This document shows positions 16,352 through 25,949 of a stretch of 55,979 bases of DNA, one piece after another. The notes under the pieces are model-generated. The model did not search any database, was not told the DNA's origin, and saw only the letters and a list, made by a program, of their open reading frames with translations. The stretch is from Candidatus Heimdallarchaeota archaeon (lineage in GTDB: Archaea > Asgardarchaeota > Heimdallarchaeia > JABLTI01), in contig JAGXNT010000043.1 of the NCBI GenBank assembly GCA_019894765.1, positions 1 to 55,979 of the forward strand. The letters run 5' to 3'. How positions within the stretch are numbered: position 1 is the first letter of the stretch; each line of letters begins with the position of its first letter. The position numbers and the translations under genes were made by a program.

Positions 16352-17599
16352 TTAAGTAAGAAAAGCAGAATCTAATGATGATAAAAGTGATTTTCTAATT
16401 TTATTTGGTATAGATTCTTCTGCTTGTATTTTACTACAATTGTGAAATTCAGCAAAATTACTCAAACCTTTTGCTAAACGTTTGAAAGACTCCTCTGAAT
16501 GTTTAAACCAATCCTCAAAGTGTATGGATTTAATCTCAAGAATACTATCTTTTCTATGAGCTTTCAAATCTGTTCTCCCAATTAAAGAATAACCATCTAA
16601 GATAGGTAATGTGAAGTAACCAAATATCCTATCTTTAGCAGGAGTATAACACTCTATTTTATAGTCAAAACCCCAAATTCGTAATGGTAAGTCTCTATCA
16701 CGAATTGCATTGTCAAATGGTGTAAGAAATTTCATTGGGGTATTTTGATCAAAATTATAATTCATTTTCCTTAATTTACTCTCATCTTCTTTTAGGATGA
16801 AATGCTTAACATCTTGGTTTTCAATTTTAATTTCAATTAGTTTGTCTTGATCCACACAATCTTGGAGATAGTTCATTGCAGATTTCCGATTATTTTTCCA
16901 TAAATATTTGGACACAACCATTCCAATATAGTGACGTAATTCTTCGTAGCTAGCTAGACCAAGGGAAGAGAGAACAGTTTGTATTAAATAATCTGCTAAT
17001 TCATCATCTGCAAGTGGTTCTGTCTTTATACCAGATGGAATTACTCTTTCACTTATATCATAGAATTTCTGAAAATTCTTTCTAAATGCTATAAGCAATT
17101 TTCCCTGGTCAAACAATAATTCTAAAGCTAATTTCTCCTTCTTCCAATCCCACCATCCTTCACTTTTTCTTTCCTCTTCTCTCTCAAAATCAGCACTTCG
17201 TGTAGGACCATTTTTCTTAACATATTTGTAAACATTTTTTATTACATCTTGATTTTCTGGCAGCCATTTTCTCCACCAGTTAGCCGGATTCTTTTTTTTA
17301 TACTCCATTTTCCAAGCATAAAATGGATACTCTTCAATTGGCATTAAACAAATCCCATGAGACCAAAATTCGAAGAGTTTCTTTTCTTCAAGTAGTTTCC
17401 AGATCTGTCCCTCATGATAATCAGTTAATCGATTGTAGAGCGTTAAATCTTGGGAACGAGCAACTACCGAGTTTGTATCGATCTGTATGTTATGAATTCT
17501 TTTAGCAACATCAAGTATTGATTTTGATGGAGAATTAGTTAGTAATCCTTGTTTTTCTAAAATGAATCTCTGAGCTTGATCTTTGGATATCCCTAGCAT
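16352..17599 (-). CDS. YcaQ/AlkX-type winged-helix DNA glycosylase-like protein
   Basis: 415 aa. The protein belongs to the HTH_42/YcaQ family, built from several winged-helix units. The key segment IHNIQIDTNSVVARSQDLTLYNRL, about residues 36-60, carries the QxD motif (Gln-Ile-Asp) that catalyses base removal in E. coli YcaQ. These enzymes cut alkylated bases and open interstrand crosslinks made by bulky alkylators. Later segments (EFWSHGICLMPIEEYPFYAW, FDNAIRDRDLPLRIWGFDY) match the family's conserved aromatic parts. It stands alone near the MarR pair. With the O6-alkylguanine methyltransferase and UvrA paralogue, it is the third alkylation or DNA-damage protein in this window. Confidence 0.8.
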   Translation of the reverse strand: MLGISKDQAQRFILEKQGLLTNSPSKSILDVAKRIHNIQIDTNSVVARSQDLTLYNRLTDYHEGQIWKLLEEKKLFEFWSHGICLMPIEEYPFYAWKMEYKKKNPANWWRKWLPENQDVIKNVYKYVKKNGPTRSADFEREEERKSEGWWDWKKEKLALELLFDQGKLLIAFRKNFQKFYDISERVIPSGIKTEPLADDELADYLIQTVLSSLGLASYEELRHYIGMVVSKYLWKNNRKSAMNYLQDCVDQDKLIEIKIENQDVKHFILKEDESKLRKMNYNFDQNTPMKFLTPFDNAIRDRDLPLRIWGFDYKIECYTPAKDRIFGYFTLPILDGYSLIGRTDLKAHRKDSILEIKSIHFEDWFKHSEESFKRLAKGLSNFAEFHNCSKIQAEESIPNKIRKSLLSSLDSAFLT

Positions 17600-17718
17600 A
17601 CAATATCTACTGCATGTGCTTTTATGAGTTTTTACATTAGAAATAGATAGATAACAGAGGAAGAGTTGTTATAAAAAAAACAACTCTCATGTAATCCTCT
17701 ACCATATCTAATAGGATT

Positions 17719-18639
17719 TTAAGTAAATCTTTTTCGTCTTCTATTTATTATTATTACAATAAATGAAAAACTAAGCATTGATAGTGAGAAGACAAAGATT
17801 GTTGGTATCCCGAAACCATCTGTGCCTAAATTGCTGAAAAATGAAACACCCACGTGAGTGATCTCATTCCAGAAAGCATCCGTAGTTTCTATGTCAATTG
17901 AATAGTTAGCCGCAGGGAGGTCCATAAATGTAAATTCAAAAACATTATCTTCGTCTTCATCAGTTAAGGTTCGAGTGTATTTGGTGATAATATTGTCATT
18001 AATTTTTATCTCAGTTAAAGCATTCAAAATAATTTTCGCACTGATTGTATCTGTAGCATCCGTTAGAGTCACATTGATTTTGTAATCATTTTTACCAATA
18101 GTTTCGAAAAGAACTGATTCAACTTCAGGAGGATCAGTTTCATACACTCCAAGTGCATCTGCTATAGCAATACATGTTTCCATTTGATAGTAGCGGCTTC
18201 TTACTGCAGTGATAACATATCCATCGGTAATCGGTGGAACTAATGTAAAGAAAGTTGCTCCAGCAGCCTCAGCAAGGCCCATATAGATGATATTACCTGT
18301 AACATTCTTGCCATCATTGATATCTGCATCAGCAAATATCTTAATCGCTTTGCACCATGAACTAACATATACCTGATTAGCAATAGCATTTTGTAGTAAA
18401 CTATTCACAATACTGTTTTGATACAAGTGAGGATAATCCTCGCCAGGCAAGATACTTATGCAATCAAATTGACTGACATTAGTAATCTGATTGACTAAAA
18501 CATCCATTGTTTTTGGATCACCACCCATAAGACCACAACCATCAACTGTAGTTATAGTGCTACCAAAGGTAATATTCCACCCAAAAGATTCAAACTTACT
18601 TATTATTCCTGGGCAATTAGCACCCCAACCGTCATCCAT
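17719..18639 (-). CDS. DJ-1/PfpI-like membrane-anchored protein, lacking a usual N-terminus
   Basis: 306 aa. Residues about 55-160 resemble DJ-1/PfpI: FDCISILPGEDYPHLY, then a Cys in VYVSSWCKAIKIFA at the usual nucleophile position, then GKNVTG. Residues about 175-265 look like an Ig-like beta domain. A helix (about 275-297) with an RRRKRF tail anchors the C-terminus. The chain starts at MDDGWGANCPG, but the in-frame codons just upstream (INILLL) read like the missing first strand, and a TGA stands ten codons upstream. The TATA-like TTATATAA near 18696-18688 puts the start of transcription only about 30 bases away. An extracellular-type protein with a C-terminal anchor but no signal peptide is odd. 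N-terminal loss or a non-ATG start is likely. Confidence 0.6.
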   Translation of the reverse strand: MDDGWGANCPGIISKFESFGWNITFGSTITTVDGCGLMGGDPKTMDVLVNQITNVSQFDCISILPGEDYPHLYQNSIVNSLLQNAIANQVYVSSWCKAIKIFADADINDGKNVTGNIIYMGLAEAAGATFFTLVPPITDGYVITAVRSRYYQMETCIAIADALGVYETDPPEVESVLFETIGKNDYKINVTLTDATDTISAKIILNALTEIKINDNIITKYTRTLTDEDEDNVFEFTFMDLPAANYSIDIETTDAFWNEITHVGVSFFSNLGTDGFGIPTIFVFSLSMLSFSFIVIIINRRRKRFT

Positions 18640-18667
18640 TAAAAGCAGAATATTTATGGGGTATCAA

Positions 18668-18696
18668 CAAGAAAAGGGAATTCTTGTTTATATAAG
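18668..18696 (-). promoter_or_regulatory. TATA box and CAAGAA...TTCTTG inverted repeat in the divergent promoter region
   Basis: On the minus strand a TTATATAA box (about 18695-18688) is directly followed by CAAGAA (18686-18681), seven bases and TTCTTG (18673-18668), a perfect 6-bp inverted repeat. It lies where a repressor could block the DJ-1-like gene. The 148-base gap also serves the peptidase gene starting at 18788, whose AT-rich upstream region (ATTTAATTACTAGC near 18751) could hold its promoter. Confidence 0.4.
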
Positions 18697-18787
18697 AATC
18701 GCTCACTCTAAATTATTCAGGTTTTAAGAGAATTTTTTTAACTCTACAAAGATTTAATTACTAGCAATAAATTATCTGTTTCTCACT

Positions 18788-20611
18788 ATGAAAGATTACA
18801 AACCTAAACCTCTACCTTTTGATGAATTAATGAGTCTCCCATCTTTCAGTTTACCAAATTTATCATATGATAAAAAGAAACTTGCTTTTTACTATGATGA
18901 AACAGGGAGAATCGAGCTTTACGTTATGGATCTTGAAACAAAAAAGATTGAACAAATATCACATGGAGAAATTCCGAGAGCACCTCGTACCGGCTTTGTC
19001 TGGGATAGAAAAGCTGAAAAGATTTTCTTTGGAAAAGATGCTGGAGGAAATGAACAAAACGATGTTTGGTCAATAGATCTTAAAGGAGACACAAAAGCTC
19101 TGACTGAAACACCAAAAGCACAAGAACATGCTGGAAATGTCAGTCATGACAATGAATGGATTACTTTTATGAGTACAAAATCAGGTCAAATGAACGTTCA
19201 TAAAATGAAAATAGATGGATCTGAAGATACTCAATTATCAGCTTCTGATGTGCCTGTGTTCGGTGGCGATTGGAGTCCAGATGATAAATGGATTGCAATG
19301 GGAACTAATGAAATGAAAACCAATCTAGAAAATGATGACATATATCTCTATAATAATGAAACTGGAGATATGAAACGGGTTATCAGAATTGCTGAAAAAG
19401 GTTCCCACGATAATTTTGGTGATTGGGCTCCAGACGGTAAAAGCTTCGCCTTCCAATCTGATGCTTCTGGTGTTGAAAGAGTTGGTATTTACTATCTTGA
19501 GACCGAAGAAATAAAGTGGCTAAGTGAAGGCAAAGATATAGAGTATGTTGGAAGTTTCTGTCCAGAGGGAACACAACTTGCTGTGCTCGAAAACCTTGAG
19601 TCTACAATTAAACCAATAATCTACAATGTAGAAACTGGTGTTAAAAGAGAATTGAAAATACCTGAAGGTCTAGCATTTGGTATCCAATGGATTGATTGTA
19701 CAAAAATTATATTCTTTTATTCTAGTGATTTAGATCGACCTGAAGTTTGGCTTTATGACTTATCAACAGATAAGTATGAAGTGCTATTGAAAGCAGAATA
19801 TGGTTCCATTGACAAAAGTATGTTTACTGAACCAGAATATATCAAATACAAATCATTTGATGGACTAGAAATTCCCGCTATTGTTTACAAACCAAAAGAT
19901 GTCCCTGAAGGAGTAAAATTACCCGCTATTGTGAACATTCACGGTGGCCCCACGGGTCAATACTTTAGGATGTTCAATGCATTCATACAATACGTAGCTT
20001 CAGAAGGTTTTGTAGTAATCCTACCAAATGTTCGAGGAAGCACAGGATACGGTGTGGAATTCAGAGATGCTTGCATAAAAGACTGGGGTGGAAAAGACCT
20101 CAAAGATGCAGTTTACGCAGCAGATTATCTCAAATCACTTCCCTATGTTGATCCTGAGAGAATTGGTGTTGGAGGAGGTTCTTACGGAGGATTCATGACT
20201 TTCTTAGCAGTCACTAAGGAACCTGAACACTGGAAAGCAGGATTTGCTTGGATTGGTATAAGTGATTTACTCTCTATGTTCGATGAATCAATGCCACACT
20301 TCAAATACTTCCTACAAAGACAAATGGGCAGTCCAATTGAAGACAGAGATCTTTGGTACGATCGAAGTGCAGTCAATTTTGCAGATAAAATGACAGCTAA
20401 ACTACTTATCTTACATGGAATCAATGATCCAAGATGTCCAATATCTCAAGCACGAATTTTCAGAGATAAATTATTAGAACTTGGAAAAGAAGAAGGAAAA
20501 GACTTCGAATATATAGAATATGGAGAGGTCGGGCATGGCGGGTTTGGTGACATTGCTACCCGAAAGAAAAGCATTCGAGCTATGACTGATTTCTTCAAGA
20601 GATCCCTTTAA
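18788..20611 (+). CDS. S9-family prolyl oligopeptidase / acylaminoacyl peptidase
   Basis: 607 aa. Residues about 25-330 form a WD-like beta-propeller with repeated WSPDDKWIA and WAPDGKSFAF blades. The alpha/beta hydrolase domain follows. Its catalytic Ser is in GGGSYGGF (Ser465), the Asp in HGINDPRCP (about residue 548) and the His in GEVGHGGFG (about residue 580). IHGGPTG at about residue 385 is the oxyanion-hole segment. No signal peptide is present, so it works in the cytoplasm on peptides that fit through the propeller, in peptide breakdown or removal of acylated N-terminal residues. It ends at a hairpin terminator and stands alone. Confidence 0.9.
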   Translation: MKDYKPKPLPFDELMSLPSFSLPNLSYDKKKLAFYYDETGRIELYVMDLETKKIEQISHGEIPRAPRTGFVWDRKAEKIFFGKDAGGNEQNDVWSIDLKGDTKALTETPKAQEHAGNVSHDNEWITFMSTKSGQMNVHKMKIDGSEDTQLSASDVPVFGGDWSPDDKWIAMGTNEMKTNLENDDIYLYNNETGDMKRVIRIAEKGSHDNFGDWAPDGKSFAFQSDASGVERVGIYYLETEEIKWLSEGKDIEYVGSFCPEGTQLAVLENLESTIKPIIYNVETGVKRELKIPEGLAFGIQWIDCTKIIFFYSSDLDRPEVWLYDLSTDKYEVLLKAEYGSIDKSMFTEPEYIKYKSFDGLEIPAIVYKPKDVPEGVKLPAIVNIHGGPTGQYFRMFNAFIQYVASEGFVVILPNVRGSTGYGVEFRDACIKDWGGKDLKDAVYAADYLKSLPYVDPERIGVGGGSYGGFMTFLAVTKEPEHWKAGFAWIGISDLLSMFDESMPHFKYFLQRQMGSPIEDRDLWYDRSAVNFADKMTAKLLILHGINDPRCPISQARIFRDKLLELGKEEGKDFEYIEYGEVGHGGFGDIATRKKSIRAMTDFFKRSL

Positions 20612-20639
20612 TTGGGTCTCTTTTTATTTTCTTTTTTTT
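20598..20639 (+). terminator. Hairpin followed by T-tract after the S9 peptidase
   Basis: AGAGATCCC (20598-20606) pairs with GGGTCTCT (20614-20621) with one bulged T, around a 7-base loop that holds the stop codon. The sequence then runs T-rich to 20639. This is a better intrinsic-style terminator than the plain oligo-T ends seen elsewhere in the window. Confidence 0.5.
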
Positions 20640-20732
20640 ACCCCAATCGAAAGATTATATTCCTCATCATTAATATTTTAATATATCAATAGTAAATCTA
20701 TATGACTAGAGATAACTAGAGCTGTCTAAATC

Positions 20733-22910
20733 ATGTTTCCCGATCAATCAGATAAATTCACTCAAATTAAGAATTTAATTACCGAAGGGAAATTTGATAC
20801 TGCTCTTCAAGAGATTGCTGTTATTAGTACTAATGCTCAAATGCGTACTCCAGAACGATTAAAGTTTCAATTACTTGAGGTGGAGATTTATAATGAAACA
20901 GGAAAGTATCAGCAAGCACTCAAGCTTTCAGAAGATATTTTGAATAACAGTCAAAAATTGGATGATTCCTTACAAATGCTGGATGCTATTATTGCGAAAG
21001 CTGTAGCTCTCTCTCACTTAGGTGAATTCGGAAAAAGTCTTGCCTACATAAAACTCGGTGAAAGAGTTCTTGAAAAGCTAAAAAATACCGATCCAAGTAT
21101 TCTCTTTATCCGGAAAGCAACTCTAAATTATGAGAAGGGGTTCATTTTTGAAGTTGAAGAGGATTTGAAAAACTCGCTTGATAGTTACCTGCAAAGTCTA
21201 TCATTACGTCGAGAGATTGATGATCGATCTGGATTAGTGAAATCAAATAACGCAATTGCACGAATTTATTTCAAGATGGGCGACATTGTCAGAGCTTTAC
21301 TTATTTTTCAACAAAGCTTGAATATTGCGAGAGAGCTTGAAGATAAGGCTGCTGAAGCAGATATTCTGAACAATATTTGCAACATATATCTCTGGAAGGG
21401 TGATTTCGGTCCTGCTTTAGAACACTGTTTACAAAGTTTTGTCTTAAGTGAAGAAGTAGGTGATAATGATTTAATCGCTAATTCACTATTTAGTAAAAGT
21501 TTAATCTACAATCACTTAGGTGAATTTGACCACTCATTAAAGGATTTAGAAAGATGTCTTTCTATCAGAGAAGAAATCAATGATAAAATTGGAATTTCAG
21601 AAACGCTAAATGCCTTAAGTTATGTGTTATTCTTGAAGGGAGAACTTAATCAAGCTACAAATTATCTGAATCAAGGACAAGAAATACTCCAGAATCTGGA
21701 AACAAATCTTGGAATTGATGATATCTTAGAAACACTAGGCATGATTCTCTTCCAAAGAGGAGAATATGAACAAGCTATTGAGCAACTAGTGAGATGTAGA
21801 GAATTACGAGAGGATCAAAAAAGCAAGAAAGAGCTTGTTAGTGCTTTATTCTGGCTGATTTTAGTCAATATTGAAAACAATACTTTGGAAGAAGCCCAAG
21901 ATTACCTTAAGAAAATGCAGAAAATAATTGAGAAACAAAATAATCTTCTCAGTAATCTCAAGTACCGACTCGCTTCAGCTTTAATTCTGAAGAAAAGCAA
22001 CAACTTAGATATTTTACGAAAAGCCAGGAATATCTTTAATGAAATCGTCAATGGAGAAATCATTGACATTGGATTATATGCCATTACTTTGTTTAATCTC
22101 TGTGAATTATATCTGAAACAAATGCACATCAGCAATAATTTTGATGATATGAGTAACCTTAATGCTATGATCGAGAAACACTTCAAGTTAGCTGAAGAGA
22201 TAGAATCTCACACAATGTTTGCAGAGAATTTCTGGTTAAAAGCGAATGTTTCACTAATGCAACAGAAATTACCAGAAGCAAAACTACTCTTAGATCAGGC
22301 AGAACAGATATCCAATGAGAAAGGATTACGACGACTTGGAATGAAAGTCTCTCGAGCAATTGGTATAATAGATAGTCATCAACAAAAACCAGAGATACAA
22401 CCCTCCAAGAGAGAAATCATTAACCTAGAACAAGAGACAGAGGAGCTAAATGGTGATGTCATCCGTATGATTGATAGACGGTCAGTAGAGATTCCTAAAA
22501 TCCAAGCAGAAGAACCAGTTTTGCTAATAATCGTCTACGAGGGAGGACTCACAGTCTACTCTCAGAAGTTTTCACAGAAAGAAATGATTGATGAAATGTT
22601 TGTGGGAGGGTTCCTAACAGCAATAGATGCCTTTATGCACCAAACTTTTGCTACTGGAGGATCCATAGAGAGAATTCAACACCAGGAATATACCTTACTT
22701 CTAAAAATTGAAAATCCACTACTCTTCTGTTATGTTTTCAAAGGGCAATCATTTACAGCAATACAAAAACTAGATACAGTCATCAAAGAAATCAAGAAAT
22801 CTTCATCCATTTGGCAAGCATTGATAAATAATCTCGGTGTAGAACTTGGACCAACAGAAAATGAATTGATAGAAGAACTTGCAAACAAAATCTTCTTGAC
22901 AGAAGAATAG
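20733..22910 (+). CDS. TPR protein with C-terminal longin/roadblock-like domain
   Basis: 725 aa. Residues about 15-540 are a stack of about 12 tetratricopeptide helices (DALQEIAVIS, ALKLSEDILNNSQK, ALEHCLQSFVLSEEVGDNDL and so on, with many GDF/GEF turns). A charged linker precedes about 595-715, a single alpha/beta unit: EPVLLIIVYEGGLTVYSQKF, FLTAIDAFMHQTFATGGSIERI, EYTLLLKIENPLLFCYVFKG. That pattern, starting with two short strands, is the longin/roadblock-like type I associate with Asgard archaea, where it often follows repeats or sits with small GTPases. It would scaffold a protein complex. No enzyme motif is seen. The start ATG at 20733 follows AT-rich promoter-like DNA (TATTTTAATATATC near 20673-20686). 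Confidence 0.7.
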   Translation: MFPDQSDKFTQIKNLITEGKFDTALQEIAVISTNAQMRTPERLKFQLLEVEIYNETGKYQQALKLSEDILNNSQKLDDSLQMLDAIIAKAVALSHLGEFGKSLAYIKLGERVLEKLKNTDPSILFIRKATLNYEKGFIFEVEEDLKNSLDSYLQSLSLRREIDDRSGLVKSNNAIARIYFKMGDIVRALLIFQQSLNIARELEDKAAEADILNNICNIYLWKGDFGPALEHCLQSFVLSEEVGDNDLIANSLFSKSLIYNHLGEFDHSLKDLERCLSIREEINDKIGISETLNALSYVLFLKGELNQATNYLNQGQEILQNLETNLGIDDILETLGMILFQRGEYEQAIEQLVRCRELREDQKSKKELVSALFWLILVNIENNTLEEAQDYLKKMQKIIEKQNNLLSNLKYRLASALILKKSNNLDILRKARNIFNEIVNGEIIDIGLYAITLFNLCELYLKQMHISNNFDDMSNLNAMIEKHFKLAEEIESHTMFAENFWLKANVSLMQQKLPEAKLLLDQAEQISNEKGLRRLGMKVSRAIGIIDSHQQKPEIQPSKREIINLEQETEELNGDVIRMIDRRSVEIPKIQAEEPVLLIIVYEGGLTVYSQKFSQKEMIDEMFVGGFLTAIDAFMHQTFATGGSIERIQHQEYTLLLKIENPLLFCYVFKGQSFTAIQKLDTVIKEIKKSSSIWQALINNLGVELGPTENELIEELANKIFLTEE

Positions 22911-22991
22911 ATTTCCACTCATTTTATAACTTAGTCAGTATAGCAAGTGTAATGATAATATATTTAAGATGAATCTTACCACAGACTAGTA

Positions 22992-23081
22992 TCTCAGTTA
23001 CGTGAGAAACCTCATTCAAACATCAGATTCGCAAGTTTGACAAACAAGTTCCAGTAACTTGTTGGACTCGAAACTTCGGAT
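22992..23081 (+). promoter_or_regulatory. Structured leader of the UvrA operon
   Basis: Downstream of a TATA-like AATATATTTAAG (about 22957-22968) the leader can fold into a small stem (TCTCA 22992-22996 with TGAGA 23003-23007) and a long hairpin. In the long hairpin, ATTCG 23027-23031 pairs with CGGAT 23077-23081, AAGTTT 23033-23038 with AAACTT 23071-23076, and AACAAGTT 23043-23050 with AACTTGTT 23056-23063. The end reaches the strong ribosome site TAGGAGG at 23093-23099. The fold was found by eye. Confidence 0.5.
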
Positions 23082-23105
23082 TACAATGATGATAGGAGGC
23101 ATAGT

Positions 23106-25931
23106 ATGAGAGACACTATTTCAGTGAAAGGCGCAAGAACAAATAATCTAAAAAATATAGATGTTGACATTCCTCGTGACCAACTCACCGTTATTACGGG
23201 AGTATCAGGGTCCGGGAAGACTTCGTTGGCTTTTGATGTCATCTTTGGAGAAGCACAGCGAAGGTTTTTCGAATCAATGTCAGCTACTTCTAGAACTATG
23301 TTACCAATGCTAGAACGAGCAGATGTAGATTCGATTTTAGGCTTATCACCGGTTATTGCTATTCAGCAAAGAACTGGCACTCAGAATCCACGTTCTAGTG
23401 TGGGAACTATGACTGATATAGCCACATACATGAGAATTTTATACTCAGTACTAGGACAAGCACACTGTCCCTACTGCAATGAAGAGATTGTGACTCGTAA
23501 TGCTAACCAGATAGTTGATCATCTGATGACATTACCGGAAGGAACAAGCATAGAAATCATTGCTCCTGTGAATAAGTTCTATGGTGAAGACTATCCCTAT
23601 TTGTTTGATGACATTCGACAAAAGGGGTATAAACGAATTAAGATTGATGGTAAACAACACAGTCTTAATGACGAGATTGAGTTAGATGAAGACAAAGACT
23701 ACTGCATAGAAGTCTTAGTTGATAGATTCATCATCAAAAGAGAGCTCTACCGACAACTTGCACTATCAATTGAGAATGCACGATTAGTTGGTAGTAATAT
23801 TATTCGCTTCGAATTTTCTGAAGATATCACTGATGATATGAAGAAAAAATTTTACAAGAACTTTGGTTGCAAGAAACATCATATAATCATGCACGCACTG
23901 CTACCAGGAGGATTTTCTCCTAACATACCTGAACACGCTTGCAGAAATTGTCTTGGCGTTGGCACACTGCTGAAAGCAGAACCATACTTGGTTGTAGTTG
24001 ATCCCAGGAAGAGTATGAAGAAAGGAGCTACAACCTGGTATCCAAAATACTGGTTATATAGTATTTCTAAGCATCTTGACTATGATGTGGAAAACACACC
24101 TTGGAAAGACATGCCTGAAGACATCCAACAACAACTGCTATTCGGAATCAAAGAGAAATTTATCCTACTAGAACCTCCTGATTGGCCAAACAAGTATCGT
24201 CATCGTCATATTGGGAAAGAAGTCAAGTATCTTGGCATAATTAACTATCTTGATCGCTTCTATCGCAATGATCGAAAGAAAGGAGAACGATACGAATGGT
24301 ATCGCAGATATATGGCTGAACACACCTGTCCAGATTGCAATGGTATGAAACTAATAGAACAGAGAGTACATGTAACAGTTGAAGGCAAAAATATCATCGA
24401 GATAGGCGAATATTTCATAAACCATCTATTAGAGTTTATTGAAAATATTAGTATTCCAGAAGATAAAGAGAAGGCTGGCAATCAAGTTATTTTTGAGCTT
24501 AAGAAACGAATACAACTACTGATGGACATCGGTCTTTACTATTTAAGACTGAACAGAAGAGCTAGCACACTCTCAGGTGGAGAAGCACAGAGAATAAAAC
24601 TATCAACACAACTAGGTTCAGAATTAATGGGAATGTTATACGTCCTTGATGAACCAAGTATTGGTCTCCACATTCGAGATAGTAATAAAATAATAAACAT
24701 ACTCAAACGACTAAGAGATACAGGCAACACAGTCATTGTTATTGAACATGATCTTGAAACCATCTCACATGCAGATCATATTATAGAGATAGGTCCAGGA
24801 CCAGGAATTCATGGTGGTACAATAGTCGCAGAAGGCAACTACAATGAAATACTAAACAATCCTAAGTTTCTTACTGGTCAATACATCACTGGTAAAAAGA
24901 AGATCCCATTCATGGGTAAAACAAGAGAAACAAATGGTAAATCTTTGAAAGTAATCGGTGCTCAAGAGAACAATCTGAAGAACATTGATGTGGAATTTCC
25001 ACTTGGTATCTTCATATGTATCACTGGAGTATCCGGAAGCGGAAAAAGTACTCTCATAGAAGATGTTCTTGGCAACAAATTGATTCATGACATGCGTAAT
25101 CCAAGAATCAAGCCAGGAAAACTAGAGAGAATCGAAGGAATGGATAACGTAGTCGATGTGAGAATTATCGATCAATCACCGATTGGTCAAAATTCAAGAT
25201 CAATTCCAGCTACTTTTGTAGGATTCTTTGATAAAATAAGAAAACTCTATACAGATTTACCCGAATCCGTTGATCGAGGATACAAAATTGGTCGATTCAG
25301 CTATAATGCTGCTGAAGGGCGTTGCTCTGAATGTAACGGCGAAGGATTGGTTCGAATCGAGCTACAGTATATGCCAAACATCCAATCAGTTTGTCCAGTG
25401 TGCAAAGGAAAACGTTTCAACGAAGAAGTTCTTGAAATCAAGTATAAAGGCAAGAGTGTTGGTGATATCCTAGATATGACTATTGAAGAAGCTAATGAGT
25501 TCTTCAAAGATATCAGACTAATTTATCATAAAACTAAAACAATGATGGAACTTGGTTTAGGGTATCTCAAAGTTGGACAACCGGCTCCCACACTTTCAGG
25601 TGGTGAAAGTCAGAGAGTAAAACTAGCTAAAGAACTTGGCAAACTGAAGAAACTCAAAGATAACCTCTACATCATGGATGAACCAACAGTCGGCTTACAT
25701 ATGGAAGACATCCAAAAACTACTGACAACTATAAACAAGCTAGTTGATGCTGGAAATACAGTGATAGTTATTGAGCACCATCTCGATGTAATCAAATCAG
25801 CAGACTGGGTAATAGATCTTGGTCCCGAAGGTGGGGCTGAAGGTGGGTATGTCATTGCAGAAGGAACTGTTCAAGACATCGCTAAGTGTAAGGATTCCTA
25901 CACAGGGAAATTCTTGCAAAAAGTACTTTAG
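23106..25931 (+). CDS. UvrA-family ABC ATPase (divergent UvrA)
   Basis: 941 aa with two ABC halves. The first Walker A is GVSGSGKTSLAF (about residue 35), the second GVSGSGKSTLIE (about 642). The signatures are LSGGEAQRIKL and LSGGESQRVKL. Zinc modules are visible at CPYC (about 120), CRNC (about 280), CPDC (about 403) and CSEC...CPVC (about 741-765). UvrA finds DNA damage and loads UvrB. Here the segment after the first Walker (MLPMLERADVDSILGLSPVI) differs clearly from the usual ARQFLGQMDKPDVD type, so this may be a paralogue rather than the housekeeping UvrA. No uvrB or uvrC is nearby. TAGGAGG six bases before ATG 23106 decides the start. It is followed by a 47-aa gene and a tandem nucleotidyltransferase, probably in one operon. 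Confidence 0.88.
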   Translation: MRDTISVKGARTNNLKNIDVDIPRDQLTVITGVSGSGKTSLAFDVIFGEAQRRFFESMSATSRTMLPMLERADVDSILGLSPVIAIQQRTGTQNPRSSVGTMTDIATYMRILYSVLGQAHCPYCNEEIVTRNANQIVDHLMTLPEGTSIEIIAPVNKFYGEDYPYLFDDIRQKGYKRIKIDGKQHSLNDEIELDEDKDYCIEVLVDRFIIKRELYRQLALSIENARLVGSNIIRFEFSEDITDDMKKKFYKNFGCKKHHIIMHALLPGGFSPNIPEHACRNCLGVGTLLKAEPYLVVVDPRKSMKKGATTWYPKYWLYSISKHLDYDVENTPWKDMPEDIQQQLLFGIKEKFILLEPPDWPNKYRHRHIGKEVKYLGIINYLDRFYRNDRKKGERYEWYRRYMAEHTCPDCNGMKLIEQRVHVTVEGKNIIEIGEYFINHLLEFIENISIPEDKEKAGNQVIFELKKRIQLLMDIGLYYLRLNRRASTLSGGEAQRIKLSTQLGSELMGMLYVLDEPSIGLHIRDSNKIINILKRLRDTGNTVIVIEHDLETISHADHIIEIGPGPGIHGGTIVAEGNYNEILNNPKFLTGQYITGKKKIPFMGKTRETNGKSLKVIGAQENNLKNIDVEFPLGIFICITGVSGSGKSTLIEDVLGNKLIHDMRNPRIKPGKLERIEGMDNVVDVRIIDQSPIGQNSRSIPATFVGFFDKIRKLYTDLPESVDRGYKIGRFSYNAAEGRCSECNGEGLVRIELQYMPNIQSVCPVCKGKRFNEEVLEIKYKGKSVGDILDMTIEEANEFFKDIRLIYHKTKTMMELGLGYLKVGQPAPTLSGGESQRVKLAKELGKLKKLKDNLYIMDEPTVGLHMEDIQKLLTTINKLVDAGNTVIVIEHHLDVIKSADWVIDLGPEGGAEGGYVIAEGTVQDIAKCKDSYTGKFLQKVL

Positions 25932-25949
25932 GAAACTGGAGGAAAAACA

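Noticed and set aside
23062..23074. A tRNA T-arm-like GTTTCGAGTCC on the minus strand of the UvrA leader
   Set aside because: The five bases on both sides do not form the T stem, and no acceptor, D or anticodon arms are found around it. The sequence is better explained by the long hairpin.
23106..25931. UvrA2/DrrC-type short UvrA
   Set aside because: At 941 residues with a segment between the first zinc module and the insertion domain, it is too long for the short class that lacks the UvrB-binding part. It is divergent in other ways.
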